Below, piece after piece: positions 33,358 through 42,359 of a DNA stretch of 50,937 nt. A model generated the notes under the pieces. It made no database searches and was not told the DNA's origin. It saw nothing but the letters and a program-made list of their open reading frames with translations. Made by a program: the position numbers and the translations under genes. The DNA comes from Myxococcales bacterium (GTDB taxonomy: Bacteria; Myxococcota_A; Polyangia; Polyangiales; Polyangiaceae): the NCBI GenBank assembly GCA_012514535.1, contig JAAZAA010000255.1, positions 1 to 50,937 of the forward strand, in the 5' to 3' direction. The number at the start of each line of letters is the position of its first letter. Position 1 is the stretch's first letter.

Positions 33358-34959
33358 TCAACGGAGGGCGTGGTGACGTCGGGTGACCCGATTCGCGACC
33401 AGGTTCGCCACCCGGATCCCATCGACGGCCGCGCTCACGATCCCCCCCGCGTACCCCGCGCCCTCTCCACAGGGGAACAGCCCCGCCAACCCGATGGCCT
33501 CGAGGGTCTCGGGATCACGGGCGACGCGTACGGGAGCGCTCGTCCGTGACTCCACCCCCACGAGCACGGCGTCCTCCGTGACGTACCCACGCAGCCGTCG
33601 ATCGAAGGCCCGGAGCGCCGCGCGCAGGCGCTCCGCGATCGGGAGCCCCGTCGCCTCGAGCACCTCGCCCACGTCCGTCGCGGTCAGCCCCGGCAGGTAG
33701 CTGGTGGGTGGCAAGGTCGACGAACTCCGGCGCGCCAGGAAATCCGTCACGCGAGTAGCGGGAGCTCGGTTCTGCCCTCCTCCCGCGATCTGGGCCGCAC
33801 GCTCCGCGCGCTTCTGCACCTCGACGCCCATGAAGGGACCCGAGAGCCCGAGCCCGGCGGCGTCCTCCAGCTCGATCCCGGCGACGAAGCCCGAGTTCGC
33901 GAAGTCAGAGTCCCGCTTGGACAGGCTCATCCCGTTCACCACCAGGTGCTCGGGATCCGTCAACGCGGGCACGATCCAGCCCCCCGGGCACATGCAGAAG
34001 GAGAACACCCCGCGTCCGTCCACCGTGCTCGCCAGGCGATAGGAGGCCGCCCCGAGCTTGGGGTGCGTGGCGTGACGCCCATACTGCGCCCGATCGATGA
34101 GGGCCTGAGGATGCTCGATCCTCACGCCGAGGGCGAAGGGCTTGGCCTCGAGCCGCACGCCGAGTCCGCGGCACATCTCGAGCACGTCCCGGGCCGAGTG
34201 CCCCGTCGCCAGGACGACGGCGGTTGCCTCCAGCACGTCGCCGTCGGCCAGCTCGACGCCGGCGACTCGGCGCTCGCTGCCCACCCCCTCGGTGCGCACC
34301 CCGACGACCCGCGCGCCGAAGCGGAACTGGACGCCGCACCCTTCGAGGCGCGTGCGCATCGCGGTGATGATCTGCGGGAGGAGGTTGCTCCCGATGTGAG
34401 GACGAGCTTCCGTCAGAATCGCCGGTGGCGCGCCGTGCAGCGCCAGCACCTCGATGACGTCCCTCACGTTCCCCCGCTTGTGACTGCGCGTGTAGAGCTT
34501 GCCGTCGCTGTACGTGCCGGCGCCTCCCTCGCCGAAGCAGTAGTTGCTCTCCGGATCCACGCCTCCCCGGGCGTTGAGCAGCTTCAGGTCGCGCCGGCGC
34601 GGCTGCACCTGCTTCCCCCGGTCGACCACCACGCAGGCGACTCCCTCCCGCGCCAGCTGATAGGCGCAGAAGAGGCCCGCGGGGCCGTCACCCACCACGA
34701 CCACCCGCGGTGGCCCGCGCACCTCGCGGGGAGGTGGCTCCCCCAAGTTCGTCGGGGCGCGCGCGCCCAGCTCGAACAACAAGTGGAAGGCGACACGACC
34801 GCGACGTGCGTCGAGGGAGCGCTTGCGGAGCACCAGGGGCGGCACGTCCCCCACGGGCATCTTCAAGCGACGGGCCACCGCGGCGCGCAGGCTCGCCTCG
34901 TCCTCGGGCTCGTCGAGGCCGACGCTGACCTCCACCTCTCGTGGCAGGCGTTCGATCAC
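33358..34959 (-). CDS. FAD-dependent dehydrogenase (COG2509-type)
   Basis: Uncharacterised flavoprotein. The 533-aa product has a small N-terminal domain (about 1-85) and a dinucleotide-binding fold with VVVVGDGPAGLFCAYQLAREG near residue 90 and the acidic VVDRG end. Conserved stretches are GEGGAGTYSDGKLYTR, RPHIGSNLLPQII and the C-terminal FAD loop FPCGEGAGYAGGIVSAAVDG. The family is widespread and its substrate is not known. GTG start at 34957-34959. It follows the sulfatase-fold gene on the same strand by 118 bp, with a small hairpin between. Confidence 0.9.
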   Translation of the reverse strand: MIERLPREVEVSVGLDEPEDEASLRAAVARRLKMPVGDVPPLVLRKRSLDARRGRVAFHLLFELGARAPTNLGEPPPREVRGPPRVVVVGDGPAGLFCAYQLAREGVACVVVDRGKQVQPRRRDLKLLNARGGVDPESNYCFGEGGAGTYSDGKLYTRSHKRGNVRDVIEVLALHGAPPAILTEARPHIGSNLLPQIITAMRTRLEGCGVQFRFGARVVGVRTEGVGSERRVAGVELADGDVLEATAVVLATGHSARDVLEMCRGLGVRLEAKPFALGVRIEHPQALIDRAQYGRHATHPKLGAASYRLASTVDGRGVFSFCMCPGGWIVPALTDPEHLVVNGMSLSKRDSDFANSGFVAGIELEDAAGLGLSGPFMGVEVQKRAERAAQIAGGGQNRAPATRVTDFLARRSSSTLPPTSYLPGLTATDVGEVLEATGLPIAERLRAALRAFDRRLRGYVTEDAVLVGVESRTSAPVRVARDPETLEAIGLAGLFPCGEGAGYAGGIVSAAVDGIRVANLVANRVTRRHHALR

Positions 34960-34979
34960 GGCCCTGGGCTACGACGAAG

Positions 34980-34997
34980 CCCTGGCGAGCGCCAGGG
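34980..34997 (-). terminator. Possible terminator hairpin after the sulfatase-fold gene
   Basis: CCCTGGC/GCCAGGG, a 7-bp perfect stem with a GAGC loop, about 80 nt past the stop of the sulfatase-fold gene and 20 bp upstream of the FAD dehydrogenase start. There is no T-run. Confidence 0.35.
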
Positions 34998-35077
34998 TGA
35001 CGACGAAGCCGGCTCGTCAGGCTCGCTGGCGCGGGCGGGGTGGTCCGGGCCCGGCGCCTGCGTCGCCACCGTGGGTC

Positions 35078-36547
35078 TTACTGCGCCGCCTGCTGGGGCG
35101 GGGCGTCCGCCTTCTTGGCGGGCGCGTTCTTCGCGGGCTCGTTCTTGGGGGGGACCGGCCGGCTGGGCCCGTTCGCCGTCTTGCCGCTCTTGAGCTTCAT
35201 CCCACCGTAGGGAGGAATGCTGGGGATCTCGGCGAAGGTCTTCTTGAACAGCTCATCCATCTCGGCGAGCTTCTCGGGCTCCTTCTTGGCGAGATCGTTC
35301 TCCTCGCCCGGATCGTCCTTCAGGTTGAACAGGCGCTTCTGCCAGCCCGCGTCGAACACGATGAGCTTCCAGTCGTCCTTCACGATGGCGCGGCGGTGGG
35401 GGTTGTGCGTGTCCTCCGCGAGCTCCATCACGATCACGTCGCGCTTGCGGGGCTCTTCGGCGCCGTAGATCTCCTTGACCAGGCTCTCCCCCTGGAAGCC
35501 TTCCAGCGGCGGCTGCTTCATCAACTCCATCACCGTCGGGGCGAGATCGATGTGCGTCCGCGGCTCGGTGATGCGCCGCGGCTCGGCGCCCGGCGCCTTC
35601 ACGATCAGCGGAATGCGCACCAGCACCTCCCACAGCTCGAAGGCGTGCTTGTACATGCCGTGCTCGCCGAACGCCTCGCCGTGGTCGGCGCTCACGATCA
35701 CCGCCGTGTCGTTCCACCAGGGCTGCTGCTTGGCGAACTCGAAGAACTTGCCGAGCCACATGTCGGTGAACCAGACCTCCGAGTCGTAGCGGTCGCGGTT
35801 CTTGTCCCCGAAATCCGGGCTCTCCTTGTGTTTGATGTACTTGTCGTGGGGGTCCATCAGGTGGGACCACAAGAAGAACTGCCCCTTGACGTTCTCGGGG
35901 TCGCTCAAGAGCTCGATGAGCCGAGTGACGCTCTTGTCGCTCGTGACGTGGTTGTCCGTCTGGGCGTCGAAGGTGATGCCTTTGACGACCTCCCACACGT
36001 CGAAGCCTTGCTCGAGGCCCTTGCCGCGCGAGAAGTACATGTGCGCGTGGAGGCCCATGGTGCGGATGCCGTTCTGCTGCATCGCCTCCGTGATGAACTC
36101 GTTGTGCTCCGAGTAGCCCGTGAAGAAGTACCCCTGCCGGTAGAGGGTCGAGGCGTACCGACCCGTCAAGATCGTGGCGACCGTCTGCGCCGTGTAGCTC
36201 GAGACGGAGCGGTAGTTGTCGTAGACGACGGACTCCTCGGCGAGCTTGGTCAGGTTCGGGGCGATGTCCCGCGGGTAACCGCTCCAGGGCATGTCGGCCC
36301 GGAGCGCGTCGATCGTGAGCAACAGCACGTTCAGGGGCTTCTCCGGGCCTTGGGGCGGCGGCGGAGGGGTCGGTGCGGCCTTCTCTTCGGCCGCCGGCTG
36401 GGCGACGACCGGCGCCTCGTCCTGGGCGGCCTCCGCCGCGGGTTCGGCGGATTTCTTGTCGCACCCCACGGTGAGCACGCTCATGCCCAGCGCGACGAGC
36501 ACGTGACGACCCTGAAGACGAAGACTGAAACGGGCTGACTGCATCAT
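35078..36547 (-). CDS. Lipoprotein of the sulfatase/alkaline phosphatase fold
   Basis: Predicted outer- or inner-membrane lipoprotein hydrolase or transferase. ATG 36547 is favoured by AGGAA five bases upstream and gives 489 aa (a GTG at 36574 is the alternative). The signal sequence ends in lipobox LTVGC (Cys29), followed by an Ala/Glu/Pro-rich linker. Metal-site motifs are LLLTIDALRAD (Asp80) and VSADHGEAFGEHG. The position of the formylglycine Cys of true sulfatases (CxPSR) reads YTAQTVATILTGRY, so the nucleophile equivalent is Thr119, which points to a phosphotransferase or phosphodiesterase rather than a sulfatase. The C-terminal tail is Lys/Ala/Pro-rich. Confidence 0.88.
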   Translation of the reverse strand: MMQSARFSLRLQGRHVLVALGMSVLTVGCDKKSAEPAAEAAQDEAPVVAQPAAEEKAAPTPPPPPQGPEKPLNVLLLTIDALRADMPWSGYPRDIAPNLTKLAEESVVYDNYRSVSSYTAQTVATILTGRYASTLYRQGYFFTGYSEHNEFITEAMQQNGIRTMGLHAHMYFSRGKGLEQGFDVWEVVKGITFDAQTDNHVTSDKSVTRLIELLSDPENVKGQFFLWSHLMDPHDKYIKHKESPDFGDKNRDRYDSEVWFTDMWLGKFFEFAKQQPWWNDTAVIVSADHGEAFGEHGMYKHAFELWEVLVRIPLIVKAPGAEPRRITEPRTHIDLAPTVMELMKQPPLEGFQGESLVKEIYGAEEPRKRDVIVMELAEDTHNPHRRAIVKDDWKLIVFDAGWQKRLFNLKDDPGEENDLAKKEPEKLAEMDELFKKTFAEIPSIPPYGGMKLKSGKTANGPSRPVPPKNEPAKNAPAKKADAPPQQAAQ

Positions 36548-36628
36548 GGGGTTCCTGAGCATGGGAGCGGCCACGGGCCAGCGAAGCTTTGGGGGCTCGC
36601 GCGACCTTCGCGGTTTTCGTTGGGCGTT

Positions 36629-39600
36629 CTAGGCTGGCTGCGCGACCGCCGGCAAGACACCGATGCGGTGCTCGAAAAGTCGATGGGGAGGGACGGCATC
36701 TCGCGCAGCGTGCAGATCGCGTCCCAGGTGGGTGAAGTAGAGGATCTGCACACGCTCCGCCAGCTCGCCGAGGAGCTCGAACGCGGCGCAGGCGCGATCG
36801 TCGTCGAAGTCCACCAGCAGATCGTCAAAGACGAGGGGCACGGGCGCACGCCCCTCGAAGTAGTGCTCCAGGCTGGCCAGCCGCAGCGCCAGGTACAGCT
36901 GCGCCCGGGTGCCCCGGCTGAGTTCGACGAGCTCGAGCTCGGCCCCGTCGCGCACGCAGCGCAAGGTGCGCTCCCCCACGCCGACGCGCAGGCCCGAATA
37001 GCGCCCGAGCGTGAGTCGCGGAAAGTACTCGTTGGCCCGCGCCAGGATGGGTCCCTGGTGGCGCTCCGCGTAGCGCGTGACCTCCCGGGCGAGGAGCACC
37101 CGCGCCGTGCGCAAGACGAGGAAGTCCCGCAACACCTGGCGTGTCTCCGCGGCCGCGCTGGCGACCCGCTGCTCCGCTTGAGCCGCATCCTCGGAACCGT
37201 ACAGCTCGAGGCCCGCGCCCTTGGCGCTGGCGTCGTACTCGGCGGCGCGCAGCTCCTCCTCGAGATCCTCCAGGCGCGCCTCCAGCTCCTCACACTGGGC
37301 CGACAGCTCCAGGCTGCTGATGGCGCGCGCCTCGGCGATCAGCTCCTCCAGCGAACCGGCCGCGGCCTTGCCGCGGAGCACGTCCTCGAGCTGCGCTCGC
37401 TGCGCCCGGAGCTCACGCGCGCGGCGCACCCGCTGCTCGACGGCGCCGAGCTCGGCGGGATCGTCGACGTGCGCCGCCTCCATCAGCTCTTGCAGCGCCG
37501 CCCAAGCGACCGCGACCGTCTGCTTGGCCGCGTTCTCTGCCTCTCGGCGCACCGCCAGCTCCTCCCGCAGGCGCTGACGCTCTCGCTCCACCTCCCGGGC
37601 CCGGCGCACCCGCTCCAGCAGAGCCGCCGCTGCCTCCAAGGCGTCCAGCCCCGCGAGCTCCGGAGCGTGGCGTTCCACGAGCCCTCCGACGAGGGTCGCG
37701 AAGCCGCGGGTGTCCCGGTCGATGCCGTCGAGGCGACGTTGCTTGTCGCGGGCGTCCTCGGCGATGCGCTCCACCTCCGCGAGCTCGGCGAGCACCGCTT
37801 GCACCTCGTCGGGAGGTGTCCCCTCCGGCAAGCCCAAGTCCTGGAGGATCTGCCGCCACTCGGCGCGCCACTGCTCCAGCTCCCGCTCCGCCTCGCTCGC
37901 GCGAGCACGTTGCCTGTCGATCCGCAGCTCGAGCTCCTTCGCGCGGCGTTCCGCGGCGCGGGCACGTTCCCTCGCCTGCCGCGCGGAGGTCAGGCGCTGG
38001 GCGGAGAGGTCCACCAACGCGCCCAGGTCCACCAACGCGCCCAGGTCCACCAACGCACCCAGGTCCACCAGCGCGTCCAGAGCCCCCTCTGCGCCGCCTG
38101 CCGTCGTGCTGGACGGCCCGAGGGACTCGACGCCGCTCGCCTGCGCGAGGAGCCGGGCCACCTCGAGGGCCTCCCCCTGGAGGGCGGCGAGGGTCGCCGT
38201 CCGGCGCGCGATCCGCTCCTGGGTCTCTCCGAGCTCCGCGAGGCGTCCGCGGACGGCGGGGAGCTCGACCAGATCCGGGAGTGGAGCGCCGAGGCTCTTC
38301 CAGCGGGCAGCCCAGCGCTCGCGGAGCCCCTGCGCGCGAGCGTCGAGGGCCGCGAGCTCCCCGTCGATGCGCTCGAGGGCGCCCCGCGCCGCCTCACGGA
38401 TCTGCAGCTGCTTGTCCCGCTCGCTCACCCGGTGGGCCTCGAGGCGGAGCCGATCGGCGACGTGATCCACCTCGGCGAGCAGCGCGGTCAGCTGCTCCGC
38501 CCAGCGTCGAACCTCCGCGGGGCGCTCCAGGATGGGCTCGAGCCCCGCCATCAGCTCGTCCCGCTGGCGCCGGAGCTCGGCGAGCTTCGCCTCGCTGGGC
38601 ACTTCGCCCGCCAGATCCTGCGCGCGGAGGGCAGCGACGGCGTCGTCGTGGCGTGCCTGCTGCTCGCTCCTCGACTCCCGGAGGCGTCTGAACGCCACCT
38701 CGAGAGCCTCCGCTTCCTTCCTCGCCTGGAGCACCTCGCCCTCCCCCGGCAAAGCCGCCAGGAGCTCCGCCCCGCGCAGGGAGACCCGCACCTCCCGGGC
38801 GAGACGCTCCGCGCGCTCCTGGAGCTGGCCGAGCTCCTGCCGCAGGGCCCCCGCGCTCTCCGACCGCGCGTGTACCTGGCGAGCCCGTCCCAGGGCGACC
38901 TCGAGGGCGTCGACGTCCACCTCGCTCGGACCCGCCTCCACGGCCGTCTCCCCCTCCCCACGCTCGCGGCGCAGCTCGTTCAGCTGCCGCGTCGCCTCCT
39001 GCGCCGCCAGCTCGAGCTGGGCATGACGCAACGTCGCCCGGCGAGCGCGCCGCTCGACGGCGGACTCGACGCGGAGCTCGTCCGCGAGCGCCAGGGCCGA
39101 CCCCGTGGAGCGCTTGCCGAGGCGAGCCAGGTGACGTCCGAGCTCGTCGAGGCGCGTGACGAGCTTCCCCTCGAGCTTCGGGCGATCCTCACGGGCCTTG
39201 TGCTCCCAGCCGATCTTCTTTTCCAGAGCCTCCCAGCGCTCCGCCTCGACCTCGAGCAGGGAGCTCGGGGCGGGCAGCTCGTCGAGCCTGCGGCTCAGCT
39301 CCTCGATCTCGCCGCGGAGCCGCGCGAGCTCCCGCTGCCCATCCCGTTGCGCGCGCTGGGCCTCGGTTCGGCGGGTCTCCGCGTCCTCCGGCAGCTCCGG
39401 TTGCGGCCCGAGCTGCTCGATCTCCTCCGTGGCGTGGACCCAGCGCGCCACGTCGGAGCGCACGGCCGCCAGTCGGTTGAGCCGTCCCAGCTCGAGCTTG
39501 AGGCGTCCCCGCTCCGCCCGCAGGGTCTCGACTCGCGCCAGCGCCTGATCGTGGGCGCGCTTCTGCTCACGCCATTTCTCCGGGGGGCGCGCCGCCTGGC

Positions 39601-40189
39601 GCGCGCTGCGGGTAGCCTCCGCGAGGGTGGTCAGCGCGCGGTTCAACGGACGCTTCGCGCGAACGCCATAGAGGGCCTCTTCCTCCGCCTGGAGACGCGG
39701 CAAGAGCCGCGCCACGTCGGGGCCCGCCGTCCCGGCGGCGAACAGGCCCTCTTCGCTCCCCCCGAGGAGGGCCTCCGCGCCCTGCTCGAGCCGCGCCTGG
39801 TCGAGGCCGAAGCGCGCGAAGAAGCTCCGCTGATCGAGGCCCCCCAGCCAGGGGCCGAGGACGTCGTCCGGCAAGGGCTGCCCCTCGTCGTCGACGAGGG
39901 AGTCCTTGCGGCGCTTGCGTCGGGTCACGCGGAGCTCCTCCCGCTCGGCGCCGTCCCAGCGTTCGAGCACCGCCGCGACGGCCAAGCTCTTCAGCGGGTG
40001 GAGGTGGGCGTCCGCGCTGCGCTCCGGGATCCCGAACAGGAGCCCTTCGACCGCCCGCAGCGACGTGCTCTTCCCCGCCTCGTTCGGACCGTAAATGACG
40101 TGGAGCCCGCCGGGCGCGCCACCGGACAGATCCAGACGCTCCCGGGTGAAGGGACCGAAGGCCTCGAGGTGCAGCGAGCGGAACCTCAC
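36629..40189 (-). CDS. YhaN-like AAA ATPase with long coiled coil (SbcC/Rad50 relative)
   Basis: DNA-repair type ATPase, probable partner of the upstream nuclease. The 1186-aa product has an N-terminal Walker A GPNEAGKST (34-42), about 800 residues of heptad-rich coiled coil, a signature LSRGTRAQLYLALRLA and Walker B PLVFDDLLVDFDDDRA near the C terminus, the AAA_27/YhaN layout. No CxxC zinc hook is found in the coil, unlike SbcC/Rad50. Start is GTG in a GTGA overlap with the nuclease gene. Inside the coil a hexapeptide LGALVD is repeated (38007-38078). The sulfatase-fold gene follows 81 bp downstream. Confidence 0.92.
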   Translation of the reverse strand: MRFRSLHLEAFGPFTRERLDLSGGAPGGLHVIYGPNEAGKSTSLRAVEGLLFGIPERSADAHLHPLKSLAVAAVLERWDGAEREELRVTRRKRRKDSLVDDEGQPLPDDVLGPWLGGLDQRSFFARFGLDQARLEQGAEALLGGSEEGLFAAGTAGPDVARLLPRLQAEEEALYGVRAKRPLNRALTTLAEATRSARQAARPPEKWREQKRAHDQALARVETLRAERGRLKLELGRLNRLAAVRSDVARWVHATEEIEQLGPQPELPEDAETRRTEAQRAQRDGQRELARLRGEIEELSRRLDELPAPSSLLEVEAERWEALEKKIGWEHKAREDRPKLEGKLVTRLDELGRHLARLGKRSTGSALALADELRVESAVERRARRATLRHAQLELAAQEATRQLNELRRERGEGETAVEAGPSEVDVDALEVALGRARQVHARSESAGALRQELGQLQERAERLAREVRVSLRGAELLAALPGEGEVLQARKEAEALEVAFRRLRESRSEQQARHDDAVAALRAQDLAGEVPSEAKLAELRRQRDELMAGLEPILERPAEVRRWAEQLTALLAEVDHVADRLRLEAHRVSERDKQLQIREAARGALERIDGELAALDARAQGLRERWAARWKSLGAPLPDLVELPAVRGRLAELGETQERIARRTATLAALQGEALEVARLLAQASGVESLGPSSTTAGGAEGALDALVDLGALVDLGALVDLGALVDLSAQRLTSARQARERARAAERRAKELELRIDRQRARASEAERELEQWRAEWRQILQDLGLPEGTPPDEVQAVLAELAEVERIAEDARDKQRRLDGIDRDTRGFATLVGGLVERHAPELAGLDALEAAAALLERVRRAREVERERQRLREELAVRREAENAAKQTVAVAWAALQELMEAAHVDDPAELGAVEQRVRRARELRAQRAQLEDVLRGKAAAGSLEELIAEARAISSLELSAQCEELEARLEDLEEELRAAEYDASAKGAGLELYGSEDAAQAEQRVASAAAETRQVLRDFLVLRTARVLLAREVTRYAERHQGPILARANEYFPRLTLGRYSGLRVGVGERTLRCVRDGAELELVELSRGTRAQLYLALRLASLEHYFEGRAPVPLVFDDLLVDFDDDRACAAFELLGELAERVQILYFTHLGRDLHAARDAVPPHRLFEHRIGVLPAVAQPA
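38007..38078 (-). repeat. 18-bp in-frame minisatellite, four copies
   Basis: Four contiguous 18-bp units (38007, 38025, 38043, 38061), two identical, one with a single change and one with two to three. They encode repeated LGALVD in the coiled coil of the YhaN-like ATPase. Confidence 0.85.
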
Positions 40190-41427
40190 GAGCGCGCCTC
40201 CGTGTCGCCGTCGCCGAGCAGGCGCCCGAGCAGGAGGCGCTCCGCTGCCAGGAGGAGCTCCTCCGCGACCGCCTCCTCCCGCAGCAGCTCCTGCGCGATT
40301 CCATCGAGGCCGACGAGCACCTCGGCGCGCAGCGCCTCGAGGGACTCCGCGTCCATCCCCACCTCCCCGATGCCACGGAACAGCTCACCGATGGCGTCCT
40401 CCCGCTCGCGTAGCGCCTCGAGATCGATGGCCGGGCTCGTCTCGACGTCGACGCGCTCGATGTAGAGGTTGCCCCAGGCGAGGCCGAGGGCGCGGAGCTC
40501 CGCCAGCAAGCGCTCCTGATGACAGGCCAGGGCCCCATGGGCGGCCGTGGGCCCGCGCAGCCGCACGCGACAGGCCAGGAGCCGGCCGTCCGCCTCGAGC
40601 AGCAGCTGCCGGAGCCGGCGCGCCGAGCACTCGAGGGCGTCCTCGAAACTGCGCGCGTCTTCGAGGAACACCTCACAGCGCGCCCACCGCACCACGTCCA
40701 CGGCGCGGTGCTCGACGGAGCGGATCAGCCCCTGGTCGGTGGTGACGAGGCTGGCCCCCTTCGGACCCGTCTCGTGGATGTGGCGTCCCTGCAGGTTGCC
40801 GCTAAAGACGATCCACGGCTCGCGAGCGAGCACCTCGCGCGCGTGCACGTGACCGAGGGCCCAGTAGTCGTAGCCTCGCGCCCGCAGCTGCTCGAGGGCG
40901 CAGGGCGCGTAGGGGGCGTGCCCCGGGCGGCCATCGAGGGACGTGTGCAGGAGACCGACGTTGAGCAGACCTGCCTTCGGATCCGGATAGCTGACGGCGA
41001 GGTTGTCTCGCACCTCGGCCGTCGCGTAGCCGACGCCGTGCACCGCGACCCCGAGCTTCTCGTAGGTGAGCGTCTCGGGCGCGGAGAACGACAGCTCCCG
41101 GACGTTGTCCGGGGTGTTCAGGTAGCGCGTGATCTTGCTCGACGCGTCGTGGTTGCCGCGCACCCAGGCGACCTGCACGTCCGCTTCGCGGAGGCGCGCC
41201 ATCTGTTGCACGAAGAAGAGCCCGGTCGAATAGTCCTTCCAGTCTCCGTCGTACAGGTCCCCCGCGATCAGGAGCAGCGCCGCGCCCTCCTCGATGCACA
41301 GATCCACCAGGTTCTCACAGGCGCGACGGGTCGCCCCGCGGATCTCCTCCACCGGGGCGCCCTCGTAGGCGGACAGCCCGCGCAGGGGGCTGTCGAGGTG
41401 CAGATCGGCGGCGTGGACGAACTTCAT
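40186..41427 (-). CDS. YhaO-like DNA repair exonuclease (SbcD/Mre11 relative)
   Basis: Metallophosphatase-fold nuclease. ATG 41425-41427 (MKFVHAADLHLDSPLRG) gives 413 aa; the longer frame to 41490 lies inside the upstream gene. All Mre11-type motifs are present: ADLHLDSP, AGDLYDGD, VRGNHDASSK, LLHTSLDG and GHVHARE. The C-terminal part (about 270-400) is helical and likely docks on the ATPase. It overlaps both neighbours by 4 nt (ATGA with the corrinoid-binding gene, GTGA with the ATPase), so tight co-expression is expected. Confidence 0.94.
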   Translation of the reverse strand: MKFVHAADLHLDSPLRGLSAYEGAPVEEIRGATRRACENLVDLCIEEGAALLLIAGDLYDGDWKDYSTGLFFVQQMARLREADVQVAWVRGNHDASSKITRYLNTPDNVRELSFSAPETLTYEKLGVAVHGVGYATAEVRDNLAVSYPDPKAGLLNVGLLHTSLDGRPGHAPYAPCALEQLRARGYDYWALGHVHAREVLAREPWIVFSGNLQGRHIHETGPKGASLVTTDQGLIRSVEHRAVDVVRWARCEVFLEDARSFEDALECSARRLRQLLLEADGRLLACRVRLRGPTAAHGALACHQERLLAELRALGLAWGNLYIERVDVETSPAIDLEALREREDAIGELFRGIGEVGMDAESLEALRAEVLVGLDGIAQELLREEAVAEELLLAAERLLLGRLLGDGDTEARS

Positions 41428-42359
41428 GGCGCGCTCCTGTCGGGCCAGCGCCGCAAGCGCCCCGCCGCCGCGACGCGCGCCGGGTGGCACGCCGCGGCGA
41501 GGATCTCCGCGCTCTCGGCGATGCGGGGACCAGGCCGATTGAAGAACACGTTGCCGTCGACGGCGAAGGTGCGCCCCTCCCGGGTCGCCCGCAGCCCACG
41601 CAGCGTGGCAGCCCCCAAGCTGCCGTCAAGCTCGTCGAGGGTGCGCTGCACGTCGAAGCCGCAGGGCATCACGACGACGACGTCCGGATCCTCCTGCGCG
41701 ATCTGCTCCCAGTCGACGGTGAGGAAGTGCCCCGGCTCGTCGAGCAGGATCGGGCGCGCGCCCGCGATGCGGGCGATCTCCGGCATCCAGCCGCCCGCGA
41801 TCATCGGCGGATCGATCCACTCGATGAGCGCGACCCGCACGGAGGGCCCCCCCGCGACGCGCCGTCGCACCTCGTCCAGCTGCGCGTCGAAGCGGGCGAC
41901 GAGGGCCTCCCCTCGCTCCGGCACGCCAGCCGCTCCCGCGATGCGGCGGAAGTCCGCGCGGATGCCGTCCAGGTCGACGGGGCACGTGGACACGACGCGC
42001 GCGTCGCCCCCCGTGAGACGCCGGCACGCGACCTCGACGTCGTCGAGAGTGACCGCGCAGACGGCGCAGTGGTCCTGGGTGAGGATCAGATCGGGAGCGA
42101 GCTGCGCCAGCCGCTCCTCATCGACGTCGTAGATACTGAGGGCGCCCCGCACGAGACTCCGCACCTGGCCGTCGATGGCGGCGCTCGGCTGGCGCGGATC
42201 CACCCTGGTGGAGCTGAGCCGCGGGCGGTCCAGGATCTCCGGCGGCGTGTCGCACTCGTGGGAGATGCCGACGATCTGCTCGGCCAACCCGAGGGCGCAG
42301 GCGGTCTCCGTCGCCGAGGAGAGCAGCGACACGATGCGCAGCGGCTGCGGCGACGTCAT
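41424..42359 (-). CDS. BtuF-like corrinoid-binding protein without signal peptide
   Basis: Helical-backbone metal receptor of the BtuF/FecB class. The 311-aa product begins [25 protein letters not shown] with no export signal, so as encoded it should stay in the cytosol. Family features are RIVSLLSSATE, GISHECD, LAPDLILTQDHCAVCAV and PDVVVVMPCGFDVQRT, matching a group annotated as cobalamin-binding proteins. No BtuC/BtuD transporter genes adjoin it. It overlaps the FAH-family gene and the nuclease gene by 4 nt each (ATGA). Ligand identity is an inference. Confidence 0.85.
   Translation of the reverse strand: MTSPQPLRIVSLLSSATETACALGLAEQIVGISHECDTPPEILDRPRLSSTRVDPRQPSAAIDGQVRSLVRGALSIYDVDEERLAQLAPDLILTQDHCAVCAVTLDDVEVACRRLTGGDARVVSTCPVDLDGIRADFRRIAGAAGVPERGEALVARFDAQLDEVRRRVAGGPSVRVALIEWIDPPMIAGGWMPEIARIAGARPILLDEPGHFLTVDWEQIAQEDPDVVVVMPCGFDVQRTLDELDGSLGAATLRGLRATREGRTFAVDGNVFFNRPGPRIAESAEILAAACHPARVAAAGRLRRWPDRSAP

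Noticed and set aside
36620-40465. 1281-codon plus-strand frame opposite the YhaN-like ATPase
   Set aside because: Mirror image of the coiled-coil gene; Leu/Arg/Glu-rich shadow.
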